Shown one piece after another: positions 37,999 to 47,535 of a stretch of DNA of 64,000 bases (the stretch's first letter is position 1; the number at the start of each line of letters is the position of its first letter). This stretch comes from Bacteroidota bacterium (GTDB taxonomy: Bacteria > Bacteroidota > Ignavibacteria > Kapaibacteriales > UBA2268). The translations under genes were made by a program, and so were the position numbers. Below the pieces are notes generated by a model, which saw nothing but the letters and a program-made list of their open reading frames with translations, was not told the DNA's origin and did not search any database. The DNA is taken from assembly GCA_004322215.1 (NCBI GenBank), contig SCSM01000013.1, positions 1 through 64,000 on the forward strand. The letters run 5' to 3'.

Positions 37999-38583
37999 TT
38001 ATATTTTCAAAAAAAATCTTAATTCCAGTTCGGTAGATTTTGTAATTCCAATCCTTTTTGACTTGCTAACTTTAATTGTTTCATTATTATTTTGATTTTG
38101 TATGAATAAATTTTTACTGATTATACTTTTGAAATTATCAGTCCTGTCGAAAGAAAATGCCTGGGCAATTTTGCCTGGACCATTGCACAAATTTTTTATA
38201 TCATTAATACCACGAAATTCCTTAATTTTTTCAATTCCCAAAAGCGGTTTAATTTCTCTAATCAATACGGCACATCCTTTTCCTGCTGTTTCTGTAACGA
38301 TGTTCAGACAGTGATGAATGCCGTATATCTTATATATGTAGATTATTCCACCTTCTTCAAACATAGGTGCATTACGTTGTGATTTTCCAGTTGCAGAATG
38401 GCTGGCATAATCATTTTCAGAGAGATATGCTTCTGTTTCGGTAATCATTCCTGCAAGAATATCACCTGTGTCAAGCTTTTTCACAAGCACTTTTCCAATA
38501 AGTTCACGTGCAACTTTTTTTGTATCTTTTAAATAAAATTCTTTCTTTAATACTTGATTAAAATCAGGTTTGAATTCTGACAT
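37999..38583 (-). CDS. 3-methyladenine DNA glycosylase (AAG/MPG family)
   Basis: The frame is open from 38751, but GAGGAGATA directly before the ATG at 38583 fixes the start, giving the usual length of 194 residues. Family signatures are clear: A-R-E-L-I-G-K-V-L, I-T-E-T-E-A-Y with the catalytic glutamate, G-G-I-I-Y-I-Y-K-I-Y-G-I-H-H-C-L-N-I-V-T, and L-C-N-G-P-G-K-I-A-Q-A. The enzyme removes 3-methyladenine and other alkylated or deaminated purines from DNA in base-excision repair. It is divergent from dus, with a 79-base shared promoter region. Confidence 0.93.
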   Translation of the reverse strand: MSEFKPDFNQVLKKEFYLKDTKKVARELIGKVLVKKLDTGDILAGMITETEAYLSENDYASHSATGKSQRNAPMFEEGGIIYIYKIYGIHHCLNIVTETAGKGCAVLIREIKPLLGIEKIKEFRGINDIKNLCNGPGKIAQAFSFDRTDNFKSIISKNLFIQNQNNNETIKVSKSKRIGITKSTELELRFFLKI

Positions 38584-38662
38584 TATCTCCTCGTTAATTT
38601 CATAATAAACACAAAAATAAAAATTTAGCATAATTAATAACGTCAATAAAAAACTAAATATT

Positions 38663-39646
38663 ATGAAAATAGGAAATATAAATATCGAACGTCCATTATT
38701 CCTTGCACCAATGGAAGGAGTAACAGACCTTCCTTTCAGAGTAATCTGCAAGAGGATGGGTGCCGGACTCGTTTACACAGAATTCATTGCTTCCGAAGCA
38801 CTAATAAGGAACGTTAAAAGGTCATTAGACAAGATGAGCATGCTCGATGAAGAACGTCCGGTATCGGTGCAGATATTCGGCGATAAAATTGATTCTATGA
38901 TTGAATCCGCTAAAATTTGCGAGGATACAGGTGCTGATATTGTTGATATTAATTTCGGATGCTGGGTGAAAAAAGTCGTTAACAACAATGCCGGTGCTGC
39001 ATTTCTCAAAGAACCCGAACGGCTCGCCGATATGGCAGAAAAAGTCGCTCAATCTATTAATGTTCCTTTAACTGTAAAAACACGCATCGGCTGGGATAAA
39101 AATTCAATAAAGATACTAAAAGTAACCGAATTGCTGAATGATACCAAGGTGGCTGCCTTTGCTGTACATTGCCGCACACGCGAACAGGGAATGATGGGAG
39201 ATGCAGACTGGTCCTGGCTGCCGAGAGTAAAGGAAATTGCAAAGATGCCTGTTATTCTAAATGGCGACATACTGACTCCGAAGGATGTAAAACGTGCATT
39301 CGAGGAAACCGGTTGCGATGCCGTGATGGTTGCAAGAGGTGCAATCGGTAATCCATTCATTTTCAAAAATTCGGTTAAATTGCTCGACACAGGAATTCTC
39401 CAGGAAGAACCAACAGCCGAGGAGCGAATCGAGACCTGTCTCGAGCATCTCCGGCTTACAATTGAGTATAAAGGTTTTCCACGCGGCTTGCACGAGTTCC
39501 GCAAACATTATTCAGGTTACTTAAAAGGTTTGTATAATAATTCTACAGTTAGACAACAGGTTGTCGTTATGGAATCTTATGAAGAAGTGGAGTTAAGATT
39601 GAAAGAGTATGTCGAAGAGTTGACTCAGGAATTACAATTAGCGTAG
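38663..39646 (+). CDS. dusB: tRNA-dihydrouridine synthase (DusB-like)
   Basis: The 327-residue FMN enzyme has L-A-P-M-E-G-V-T-D-L-P-F-R at the N terminus, S-V-Q-I-F-G, the catalytic Cys100 in N-F-G-C-W-V-K-K-V, T-R-I-G-W, and a C-terminal R-G-A-I-G-N-P-F-I-F. It reduces uridine to dihydrouridine in tRNA D-loops. Residue 101 is Trp where most Dus proteins have Pro (G-C-P); the cysteine itself is kept, so activity should be retained. Length and the C-terminal helical domain (H-x-x-x-Y) are normal. No other gene is clearly co-transcribed. Confidence 0.92.
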   Translation: MKIGNINIERPLFLAPMEGVTDLPFRVICKRMGAGLVYTEFIASEALIRNVKRSLDKMSMLDEERPVSVQIFGDKIDSMIESAKICEDTGADIVDINFGCWVKKVVNNNAGAAFLKEPERLADMAEKVAQSINVPLTVKTRIGWDKNSIKILKVTELLNDTKVAAFAVHCRTREQGMMGDADWSWLPRVKEIAKMPVILNGDILTPKDVKRAFEETGCDAVMVARGAIGNPFIFKNSVKLLDTGILQEEPTAEERIETCLEHLRLTIEYKGFPRGLHEFRKHYSGYLKGLYNNSTVRQQVVVMESYEEVELRLKEYVEELTQELQLA

Positions 39647-39742
39647 AATAATTTACGCTTAATAAAATATTCCGATTTTTGTTACGTTAAAATGTTTTTT
39701 GATTAGGTACATTTTACAATTTTATATTTTTAGGAGTTTAAT

Positions 39743-39916
39743 ATGTTGCGTTACCTTTTTCGTATAGCAGCCGTCCCATTGGGACTCGAATCATCATTTT
39801 ATAATAGTGCGGAAGGTGCATCGCCTTATGCCGTTTATTCATTTACATCTCCCAAATACCTCAAACAAGCTACAAAGCACCAGCGTTGTCCTATGCATAG
39901 GCAGATGCCTAAATAA
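39743..39916 (+). CDS. Putative small protein, 57 residues
   Basis: A strong Shine-Dalgarno (AGGAG, 39732-39736) lies six bases before an ATG that opens a 57-codon frame. The product would be basic at the end (K-Y-L-K-Q-A-T-K-H-Q-R-C-P-M-H-R-Q-M-P-K). There is no signal peptide and no recognisable family. The frame contains small palindromes (CCTATGCATAGG), and the region may instead be a structured intergenic element. Without homologues it should be treated as a candidate only. Confidence 0.35.
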   Translation: MLRYLFRIAAVPLGLESSFYNSAEGASPYAVYSFTSPKYLKQATKHQRCPMHRQMPK

Positions 39917-39957
39917 AACTTTAATTTTAATTTTTACAATTTAAATCATAAAAATAA

Positions 39958-39994
39958 TTCCAAAGCTTGCTTTGGAAAGAGTCGTTTGCAAACG
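39958..39994. repeat. Two adjacent short palindromes
   Basis: TTCCAAAGC-TT-GCTTTGGAA (39958-39977) is followed by CGTTTGCAAACG (39983-39994). Both are perfect. They lie downstream of the small ORF and about 100 bases upstream of the TRIC gene. No T-run follows directly. They may be a terminator or a REP-like element. Confidence 0.5.
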
Positions 39995-40088
39995 ATTGAT
40001 GATTGACGGAATCCGGACTTTAAATCAGGATTATAAATTACTTTTCATAAGGAAAATTTAATTGTATTTGCATTAATAAATAATAATT

Positions 40089-40733
40089 ATGAACATAATA
40101 ACAATAATAAGTCTTGTATCAACATTTTTATTTGCGTCGAGTGCGGCAATTATGGCTATTCGAAAGCAACTCGACATAGTAGGAATTTTTTTCGTCAGCT
40201 TTCTTGCCGGAATTGGCGGCGGCACATTCAGGGATGTGATTTTGGGGATATATCCTATTACCTGGGTGAAACATCCGTATCATATATTGATAATAACCAT
40301 TGCAGTTGGGCTGACTTTATTATTCAGAGAAAATGCACTTAAACCCTCAAAAGCGTTTTTCACTTTCGACAGTCTCGGTTTGGGTGCTGCAACAGTTCTG
40401 GGAATTCAAAAAGCGATGAATGCTGAAATAAATCCTGTGATGGCAATTCTTTTCGGAGTAATCAGTGCATGTTTCGGAGGTGTCATCAGGGATGTGCTTT
40501 GCAATGAAATTCCGTTAGTATTCAGGAAGGAACTTTATGCAACTGCTTCGATAATCGGCGGATTGTTTTTCATTACCGGTATCTATGCCGGAATGGAAGA
40601 ATATACAGCAAGTATAATAAGCGTTTTACTGGTGTTTTTGATTAGAATTGTCTCTGTCAGATTCAATTTGACAATGCCAATTGTAAAATTAAAAAATGAA
40701 AATAATATATATAAATTCAAACGGGGTAAATAA
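40089..40733 (+). CDS. TRIC/UPF0126-family cation channel
   Basis: The 214-residue membrane protein has about seven hydrophobic helices in two related halves. Each half carries the family motif: G-I-G-G-G-T-F-R-D-V-I in the first and C-F-G-G-V-I-R-D-V-L-C-N in the second, followed by P-L-V-F-R-K-E-L-Y-A. Prokaryotic members form trimeric potassium-permeable channels; the physiological role in bacteria is unclear (some relatives link to glycine). It sits directly before a small gene with a 1-base gap. Confidence 0.9.
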   Translation: MNIITIISLVSTFLFASSAAIMAIRKQLDIVGIFFVSFLAGIGGGTFRDVILGIYPITWVKHPYHILIITIAVGLTLLFRENALKPSKAFFTFDSLGLGAATVLGIQKAMNAEINPVMAILFGVISACFGGVIRDVLCNEIPLVFRKELYATASIIGGLFFITGIYAGMEEYTASIISVLLVFLIRIVSVRFNLTMPIVKLKNENNIYKFKRGK

Positions 40734-40734
40734 T

Positions 40735-40911
40735 ATGTACAGAACAATAGAAGTTACAGATTCAGATGAAATAGTAATCAAAATACCAAAGGAATACATC
40801 AACAAAAATCTTGAAATATATGTTTTGCCGGTAAACAAGGATGAGCTGCAATCGGCTTCTGACAAAAGAGATTTGTATGATGAATATTTCAGGGATGTGG
40901 GGTATCGGTAA
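40735..40911 (+). CDS. Small acidic protein of unknown function
   Basis: The frame is open from 40696 within the channel gene, but the ATG at 40735, one base past the channel stop codon and after GGGG, is the better start (58 residues). The sequence M-Y-R-T-I-E-V, I-V-I-K-I-P-K-E-Y-I-N-K resembles the short beta-rich N terminus of small antitoxins. The end is charged and helical. No toxin-like gene follows; the next gene is convergent. Function unknown; the antitoxin resemblance is weak. Confidence 0.55.
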   Translation: MYRTIEVTDSDEIVIKIPKEYINKNLEIYVLPVNKDELQSASDKRDLYDEYFRDVGYR

Positions 40912-40951
40912 ATTGGATTTATTATAAGGGGGTAAGGTAATCTTGTTTAAG

Positions 40952-43900
40952 TCAAATAGAATAATATCTTCCCTTAGTTTTAATAAAGCTGATCAAATCG
41001 CTGAATATTGGAGAATATGAAAGCACATCGGCAACTCCGAGAAGAATCAGTTGCTCTTTAGCTCTTGTTATCGCGACATTTAGCTTTCTATCAACTTTAG
41101 TGTCGCCGAGTTCCAGCATTGACTGAAGGTTTTTTAGTTCATACAGATTGTTAATCGCAAAAGAAATGATGATAATATCTCTTTGTGAACCCTGATAACG
41201 TTCTACAGTGTCAACAGTAACATATTCTGTTATATGTTTCGGAATAAATTTATAAATCTCAGTACACTGAGCCCTGTAAGGTGCTATTATACCAACAGTT
41301 CTAACATTGAAATCATTGCCATATTTATCAAAAATTGTTTGAACTATCTCAGCAACTTTTTCTGCCTCTGCTTTATGCACTTTTGCATTATCTTCCGGTT
41401 TGGATTCATAAAAGAGTATGCGCGATGATGATAGTTGTTTTTCGATTTTATTATCTGACTTACTATCAAATTGTGTCCAGGGGGCTTTCTGTTTCGCATA
41501 CATTATTTGCAGTTTCCCCTCATAAAATCTCGTATTGGGAAATTCCTGAAGAAGCTCTTGCATCCTTGCCTGATGAGTCAGCATACAATAAGCATTATCC
41601 CAACCGTTTGCAATGCAACAGCGTATTAGCCGTTCAAATAAGGAGCCGGAGAGATTTGTCAGATGAATTTTATTAAAATGTTCAATGTCAACTTTCGCAT
41701 TCTTTTGATTTTGGACTACCACTGCCGGCAATTGCTTTTCATCTCCAATCATTATGAATTTATCAACCAAAGTTAGAATTCCTGCTATCTGCGGCTCGAG
41801 AATTTGAGACGCTTCATCAATTATCGCAATGTTGAATTTCTTGATTTGGAATATTTCCGGATTTGTAATTGCAGACGTAACAGTAGAAACAAAAACTCTT
41901 GTTTTTTTGACCAGCTTGTACAATTCCCGTATTTCCATTGTCTCGGCAAGCCGTGCAATCAATCTTGAATCATTTTCTGTTGATTCTTTCGAGCCAATGC
42001 GCAAATAATCAAACTGATTATCTTTCAAATCAACTATTTTTTCACTTGCTATATCCCCGAGAGCAATACATATTTCATCAACTGCACGGTTTGTATAGCC
42101 GAGGAGTAAAATATTTGAATTATCCTTTTTATAAGATTCTTCCGTTAATGCTTTCAGCATATAAGCAGTTTTGCCTGTCCCCGGAGGTCCCTGGATTAGA
42201 AAATAATTTTTAGCCGATAATGCCTTAACGAGAATTTCTTTTTGTGGTTGATTCAGATAATAATTATCAATATTCACTGTTTTTTCAAACTCGGGTTTTT
42301 TTAATCCAAGTATTATATTTCTTTTTGAATCCTCAGCAAGCATTAATCTATAAACAGATTGAAACAGGTTCCTGGTCGATGCATCAATATAGTCCGGTTC
42401 GATTACCCATAGCTCCTCAGAATCGAGCAATTTTGAATTTGCCTGCTTATTTCTCAAACTTACTTTTATTTTCTCATTTCCGATTTCCCTTATCGAGCAT
42501 TTAAGGATTTGCTGTTTGAGCGGCTCTGTTACATTCCCGTTTTTTATTCTGTATAATACACCGATGTCACCCTTACGGAATGATGTAACGTCAGGTGTTT
42601 TTTCAGTCCGTTTGAAAATCAGATGAAAATTATCGAAATCCGATTCTTCTTTGATAAGTTGCAGATGGGACAATACAGCATAAGAATTCTCCTTGTCTTC
42701 GATTGTGTCTTTCCAAAGAGATGAGAATCCTTTGCTGCTTTCAGAGCCGTTAGTTCCATGCTTCAGTGATTGAGACTCTCTCAAAATGAATGATAGGTAA
42801 TTCTGAAAATAAACTTTCAAAATTTCTTCCGATTCATTATAAAATTTCTCAAATGCCGAAAGATTATTTTCATCGAATTTCGGAAGAATGCCGAATTCAT
42901 CTTTATTGAATTTATCGAATATGGAGAAATTACCTTCAGCAATCTGTCTTTCATAAGCTACAATTTCATTCCTGATTACCATCGCTTCCTGTTTCTTCTG
43001 AATAACATTCGGTGCATTACGCAGTGGCTCATCATTGGTTTGCGAGTATAATATCTGGGAAGTGCCGGTGCGGTTTTCGAATGACGAGTCGAGCAAAAGA
43101 TTATAGCAGATTGCCTGGATATAATTACTTTCCCACATTCCTGTCTTAATAAATCTTCCGTCATTGAGTATGATTTTCAGGTCTTTGCCCGGTGGTCTGC
43201 CGGATTTCAATTCGATAATGTTTTTCCTATTGATTTCATCTTCAAATTCAAGCAGCACATCGAGTCGTCCCTGGAGACCATAATCAGATGATATGAAGCT
43301 TGGCTCGATGCTAAACCTGTCATAATCGAGATTGACTGTTATTTCCTTCAGATTATTAAAATGTGTTCTTACATTATCTTTAATCAACTTAGTTGCTGCC
43401 GGTTCATCGGATGCAATCGCAAAAATCTGCAATGGCTTTATCCTCAGTGCATTTTCATAGACATCATCAAAATTACATTCTTTGTTATTCAGTATATCAT
43501 CGAAGCAGTAATTGATGATATTGCCTGTAACAGCAGCAGGATTAGAAGATTTTAATTTCAATTTCGACAGAAAGTAAATCAAGCAATTAGAACCCTTATA
43601 TTGAAAACATTCGGCTATATCCGTAACATCAACGAGATTATCCGGCTCCAGCACTATAATGGTATTGTTTCCTGCTCTGAATGTATCCTTGATTTGTGAA
43701 TCCCTTTTGACTGAAAATATATTCAGCACTGCACCCTTCCAGCAAAGTGTGAATAGCTTATCCCATGGCTCTCTGAAATGTAATTTTATTTTTCCAAACT
43801 CTTCTGACTCGCAATTCAGCATATAGTCAATTGAATTGTCGGGGTAAGTTTTAACTTGCCCCTTCTCAATTATAACCGCACGAATAAATTCGATGATATC

Positions 43901-44323
43901 TCCTGTACGCTTGTATTTTGGTTGTGGGATTCTAACATCTAAAGATTGAATTTTATCTTCATCAATTAATTCCGATTCACCGGATAAAAAGATTTTTATT
44001 AAATCTATGAGAGTTGTGTATGCATAATTAATATGCTGAATTTGACATTCAAAATTTAAATCCTTTCTAATTCTTTCGGCAATAGAAGTGAAAGTTCTCA
44101 CTTTTGTTGTTAATACTTCCGGGAATTTGTACTTATCTGATAAATAAACCGACCTTGCGAAAACAGATGAAAAGTATTGTTTCTCGCTTTCTGTAAGTTT
44201 GATAATCAGTTTGCGGAAAATGGTTCTCAATGAGAGTAATTTTTTTCTGAGGGTTAATTTCTCATCTTCAAAAATGGTGTTTATTTCATTCAGAAAATGT
44301 TCTGCAGTTTCCTGATTTATCAT
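40952..44323 (-). CDS. Dna2-like nuclease-helicase fusion (PD-(D/E)xK plus superfamily 1B helicase)
   Basis: This 1123-residue protein joins a RecB-like nuclease with a DNA/RNA helicase. The nuclease residues are visible: G-R-L-D355, E371-L-K373 and Q403-x3-Y407. The helicase has Walker A G-P-P-G-T-G-K-T at 712-719, a DEAD-like motif I-I-D-E-A-S-Q near 830, T-V-E-R-Y-Q-G-S-Q, and V-A-I-T-R-A-K near the end. This is the order in Dna2, which trims 5' flaps and resects breaks. The first ~300 residues are not recognisable. The ATG overlaps the recJ stop codon (ATGA), so translation is coupled to the RecJ exonuclease. A role in end resection or fork repair is likely. A defence role cannot be excluded, but the housekeeping partner argues against it. 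Confidence 0.85.
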   Translation of the reverse strand: MINQETAEHFLNEINTIFEDEKLTLRKKLLSLRTIFRKLIIKLTESEKQYFSSVFARSVYLSDKYKFPEVLTTKVRTFTSIAERIRKDLNFECQIQHINYAYTTLIDLIKIFLSGESELIDEDKIQSLDVRIPQPKYKRTGDIIEFIRAVIIEKGQVKTYPDNSIDYMLNCESEEFGKIKLHFREPWDKLFTLCWKGAVLNIFSVKRDSQIKDTFRAGNNTIIVLEPDNLVDVTDIAECFQYKGSNCLIYFLSKLKLKSSNPAAVTGNIINYCFDDILNNKECNFDDVYENALRIKPLQIFAIASDEPAATKLIKDNVRTHFNNLKEITVNLDYDRFSIEPSFISSDYGLQGRLDVLLEFEDEINRKNIIELKSGRPPGKDLKIILNDGRFIKTGMWESNYIQAICYNLLLDSSFENRTGTSQILYSQTNDEPLRNAPNVIQKKQEAMVIRNEIVAYERQIAEGNFSIFDKFNKDEFGILPKFDENNLSAFEKFYNESEEILKVYFQNYLSFILRESQSLKHGTNGSESSKGFSSLWKDTIEDKENSYAVLSHLQLIKEESDFDNFHLIFKRTEKTPDVTSFRKGDIGVLYRIKNGNVTEPLKQQILKCSIREIGNEKIKVSLRNKQANSKLLDSEELWVIEPDYIDASTRNLFQSVYRLMLAEDSKRNIILGLKKPEFEKTVNIDNYYLNQPQKEILVKALSAKNYFLIQGPPGTGKTAYMLKALTEESYKKDNSNILLLGYTNRAVDEICIALGDIASEKIVDLKDNQFDYLRIGSKESTENDSRLIARLAETMEIRELYKLVKKTRVFVSTVTSAITNPEIFQIKKFNIAIIDEASQILEPQIAGILTLVDKFIMIGDEKQLPAVVVQNQKNAKVDIEHFNKIHLTNLSGSLFERLIRCCIANGWDNAYCMLTHQARMQELLQEFPNTRFYEGKLQIMYAKQKAPWTQFDSKSDNKIEKQLSSSRILFYESKPEDNAKVHKAEAEKVAEIVQTIFDKYGNDFNVRTVGIIAPYRAQCTEIYKFIPKHITEYVTVDTVERYQGSQRDIIIISFAINNLYELKNLQSMLELGDTKVDRKLNVAITRAKEQLILLGVADVLSYSPIFSDLISFIKTKGRYYSI

Positions 44324-46041
44324 TGCTCATCGGGTTTTATATCTTTAATTCGAAGTTGCGTGTATGTAATACCGTTGTATAAACTTTCTTCTATATTATA
44401 TAAAATTGAAAAAGGTTTACCCCCCTGGCAAATGTTGATTTTATCTGCAAGACCGTACCCTATGGCATCAATCTCGAACATCTGATATGCACGAAACTTG
44501 AGATGATTCTTACCGACAACTTTTACACCATTAGAAGACCTGACGCCTTTTGAGAGGAACATTGGTCTGTTATTATCAAATCCATAAGGAGCAAATTTAT
44601 TAAGTACTTTGAGGAAATTCGGATTGAGGTCGCTAAGCTTTAGCTCAGCATCTACGACAATTTCGGGAACGAGCATTTCAGTTGAAATTTCTCTGTTTGC
44701 AATTTCTTCAAATTCTTTTCTGAATGTATCTATATCATTAATTTCCAGCGATAATCCCGCTGCGTGCTTATGTCCTCCGAATTCAGTCAGAAGGTGGCGG
44801 CAAGTTTTAAGTGCCTTGTGTATATCGAAGCCATAAATGCTTCGGGCTGAACCTTTCGCAAGGATTTGATGAGTTTCAGGGTCTTCGAATTTTGTGAGCA
44901 TTACAGCTGGTAAATGGAATCTGTCAACAAGACGCGAAGCAACTATACCTATGACTCCGGCATGCCAGGATGGTGAATACAGAACTATTGCCCTCGATTC
45001 AGGATTCTTTTTCATATATTGCTCAGCCATCGGTGCTGCTGCATCAAAAGTGATTTCATCGAAGGTTCGGCGTTTCCTGTTCTCACGTTCAAGCTTTTGG
45101 GCAATCTGGAATGACGCCACTTCATCTTTTTCAATCATCATATCAACAGACCATCTTGCGTCACCGACTCTTCCTGCTGCATTTATCAGAGGTGCAAGCG
45201 AATACACAATGCTCGATGTATCGATTGCACCGACTTTCAGATGAGTGCAATCAATCAATCCCTTCAGTCCCGGTCGAGGTTTTGAATTAATTTTTGTCAG
45301 TCCGTAATGAACGAGAATCCGGTTTTCATCCATAAGCGGAACCATATCGGCTGCTGAAGCAAGTGCTACAAAATCGAGATACTGAAACGCTTTTTCAGGT
45401 GATTTGAGCTTTTTACATATCCCCTGAATTATTTTGAAAGCCACACCACATGCCGCAAGATGCTTGAATGGGTAAGAATCGCCTGGTTTCAGCGGGTCAA
45501 TGATACAGAATACATCCGGCACATCGTCAATCGGTTCGTGGTGGTCGCAAATGATTGTTTCCAGACCTTCCTGGTTTGCATATTTTAGTGCGTCATAAGA
45601 TGTAATCCCGATGTCAACAGTGATGATGAGTTTTGCTCCATTTGATTTTGCAGAGCGGATTGAATTAATAGATAAGCCGAAACCCTCGTTGATTCGATGT
45701 GGAATATAATACTCGACTTTTGCTCCGATTTCCTGCAAAAAAAGGAGCATCATAGAGGTGCTTGCCGTACCATCCACGTCATAGTCGCCATGTATCCAAA
45801 TCAGCTCATCGTGCTTGACAGCACTCAATATCCTTTCGACGGCTTTTTCCATGCCGTCCATCAGGTAAGGGTCGTGTAAGTCGTCAAGAGAAGGTTCAAA
45901 GAACTTAAATGCATCTTCCTGACATTCAACGCCTCGTGCCACCAACACCTGCGCTAAGCTTGTTGGTATTTTTAGTGTACTTGTTAACCCGTGGATAATA
46001 CTTTCATCAGCCTTTTTTCTTAAAGTCCAACGATAATTCAA
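44320..46041 (-). CDS. recJ: Single-stranded-DNA-specific exonuclease RecJ
   Basis: The 573-residue protein has the DHH phosphoesterase motifs G-D86-Y-D88-V-D90-G, T-V-D-I-G-I near 142, D166-H-H168 and a later D-x-D-x-T-type region. The C-terminal DHHA1 part shows G-G-H-K-H-A-A-G. It degrades single-stranded DNA 5' to 3' in recombination and mismatch/base-excision repair using Mn/Mg. Length is normal. The downstream nuclease-helicase gene overlaps by 4 bases. Confidence 0.95.
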   Translation of the reverse strand: MNYRWTLRKKADESIIHGLTSTLKIPTSLAQVLVARGVECQEDAFKFFEPSLDDLHDPYLMDGMEKAVERILSAVKHDELIWIHGDYDVDGTASTSMMLLFLQEIGAKVEYYIPHRINEGFGLSINSIRSAKSNGAKLIITVDIGITSYDALKYANQEGLETIICDHHEPIDDVPDVFCIIDPLKPGDSYPFKHLAACGVAFKIIQGICKKLKSPEKAFQYLDFVALASAADMVPLMDENRILVHYGLTKINSKPRPGLKGLIDCTHLKVGAIDTSSIVYSLAPLINAAGRVGDARWSVDMMIEKDEVASFQIAQKLERENRKRRTFDEITFDAAAPMAEQYMKKNPESRAIVLYSPSWHAGVIGIVASRLVDRFHLPAVMLTKFEDPETHQILAKGSARSIYGFDIHKALKTCRHLLTEFGGHKHAAGLSLEINDIDTFRKEFEEIANREISTEMLVPEIVVDAELKLSDLNPNFLKVLNKFAPYGFDNNRPMFLSKGVRSSNGVKVVGKNHLKFRAYQMFEIDAIGYGLADKINICQGGKPFSILYNIEESLYNGITYTQLRIKDIKPDEQ

Positions 46042-46328
46042 AACTAAAACTCATGTTAATTATTCTAATTGCTATAAATTTACGAAATTTAACTGCGATT
46101 TCCAAAAAAAGTGTGTAATTTTTTTCACAGTTTAGTTTGTCTGGTAGTAATATTAATATTTTACAATAGATTAGATTGAATAAAATAATGCCAAAGCAAA
46201 TTTATAGTAGATTAATCGAAAGGTGATTGAAGAAGAGGAAATGAAAAGACCCTTAGACTGCAAAGGAGGAAAGGCATTATTTAAAAGTTTTATGTTTTGT
46301 TAAATTTAAAATCTGTAAGGTAAAAAAT

Positions 46329-46958
46329 CTATTTAATAATATAACTCGTAATATCAAAGACACCATAAACTATACTATCATTTATAGCTTCATATTTCAA
46401 AATTCCAATATTGGGGATCAAATAATAAATACAAGTATCCTTGCCATAAGACGGAATGCATTTAAAAATATATGCTTTATGTTCAGTATTATTATAAGTA
46501 ATACTTAATTGACCAGTAAATCGAAATACACTATTAATATTGGAATCATCAAAAAAATAAAAGTATAAAAATTCAACCCAGATATGTTCATCTTTATAAC
46601 CACCCAAATATATCCCATCTTTTCTTTGAACAAAATAACGGTATAGGGGTTCTTCATAGGTGACTATATTAGAAAATAAGTCAGGTCCCCAATCCCCTAA
46701 ACCTTCAATATCTTCTGTAACTCTTATTTCCATTTGGTACCATTTTTCCGAATTTACTATGGTATCTTTTATTATTCTAACGTCATAAGGACGTTGCTTG
46801 CCATTCATGTGTTTTTGAATATAAGTCCATTCATTTCCAACTTTCATAGGGAAAATATTATCGGGGATTGTAACATTATTATTATCATTATTGGTTGATT
46901 TATCGGAACACCCGATAATAACAATTAATAACAATATAAGTAGAATTAAATTTTTCAA
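46329..46958 (-). CDS. Lipoprotein of unknown function
   Basis: The 209-residue product has a lipoprotein signal (I-I-G-C17) followed by an Asn-rich linker and then I-F-P-M-K-V-G-N-E-W-T-Y. That block is typical of small beta-rich lipoproteins in Bacteroidota and relatives. The rest alternates Tyr/Trp-rich strands (D-G-I-Y-L-G-G-Y). No enzymatic motif. It stands alone between recJ and a gene remnant. Confidence 0.8.
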   Translation of the reverse strand: MKNLILLILLLIVIIGCSDKSTNNDNNNVTIPDNIFPMKVGNEWTYIQKHMNGKQRPYDVRIIKDTIVNSEKWYQMEIRVTEDIEGLGDWGPDLFSNIVTYEEPLYRYFVQRKDGIYLGGYKDEHIWVEFLYFYFFDDSNINSVFRFTGQLSITYNNTEHKAYIFKCIPSYGKDTCIYYLIPNIGILKYEAINDSIVYGVFDITSYIIK

Positions 46959-47061
46959 AACATACTCCTAAAAATAAATTTCTCGTCAAAATTACAAAAA
47001 CAAATCTAATCTCTAAGCAAATTATTTGAATCCACCAAATATTTTTTTCGGGTACTGATTA

Positions 47062-47268
47062 ATGTCTGTCCCTTGGGAAAAAACTTCCGAGATAATGAGT
47101 AATACCCATGTTTCAATATTCGATTGCCTCGGAAATGAACTACTCACACAAAGTACATTTGACAAGCGGATTGAATTTGATTGCTCTTCTCTTACAAACG
47201 GCATTTACTTTTGCGTTGTGAGAGCGGGAAGCAGGGCATTTACGGGTAAGTTTGTGGTAATCAAATAA
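47062..47268 (+). pseudogene. Orphan T9SS sorting-domain remnant
   Basis: Only about 65 residues are open. They match the second half of a T9SS type A sorting domain: V-S-I-F-D-C-L-G-N-E-L-L, I-E-F-D-C-S-S-L-T-N-G-I-Y-F, and K-F-V-V-I-K at the end. There is no signal peptide, an in-frame stop at 47056, and no cargo domain upstream. The simplest reading is the surviving tail of a deleted T9SS cargo gene. A REP-like hairpin begins right at its stop codon. Confidence 0.65.
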
Positions 47269-47298
47269 ATAGCCACTACTTTTAAGTAGTGGGCTTCT
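47269..47298. repeat. REP-like hairpin, copy A1
   Basis: ATAGCCACTACTTTTAAGTAGTGGGCTTCT: stem CCACTACTT / AAGTAGTGG with loop TT. The identical 30-mer recurs at 48272-48301. Both follow stop codons within about 25 bases. Confidence 0.75.
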
Positions 47299-47535
47299 TA
47301 TTTATAGCATTACCGGATTTTCCACTTATGTGTCTTTGAGTTACTAAAGTCTAATCAATGATTTCATTTGCATTTCACTATCTGAAGATAGTTGCTATTA
47401 AATTCCTATCATTTCAATCTAAAATTATATTTTTTTCATTGATATGTTAAGAATTAATTTATTATATTTACTTGTTATATTATTAACATAATTAAAATTG
47501 ATAATTAATATTGACTAAAAATAAAGGGAGCTATT

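Noticed and set aside
39049-39504. 151-codon frame antisense to dus
   Set aside because: The dus frame has all family motifs; the antisense frame is a shadow.
39781-39815. Text resembling a tRNA T-arm (GGGACTCGAATC)
   Set aside because: No matching acceptor stem, anticodon arm or D-arm could be folded around it.
46201-46320. Short frame M-K-R-P-L-D-C before a lipoprotein gene
   Set aside because: Only about 20 codons, and no homologous feature; too weak to call.
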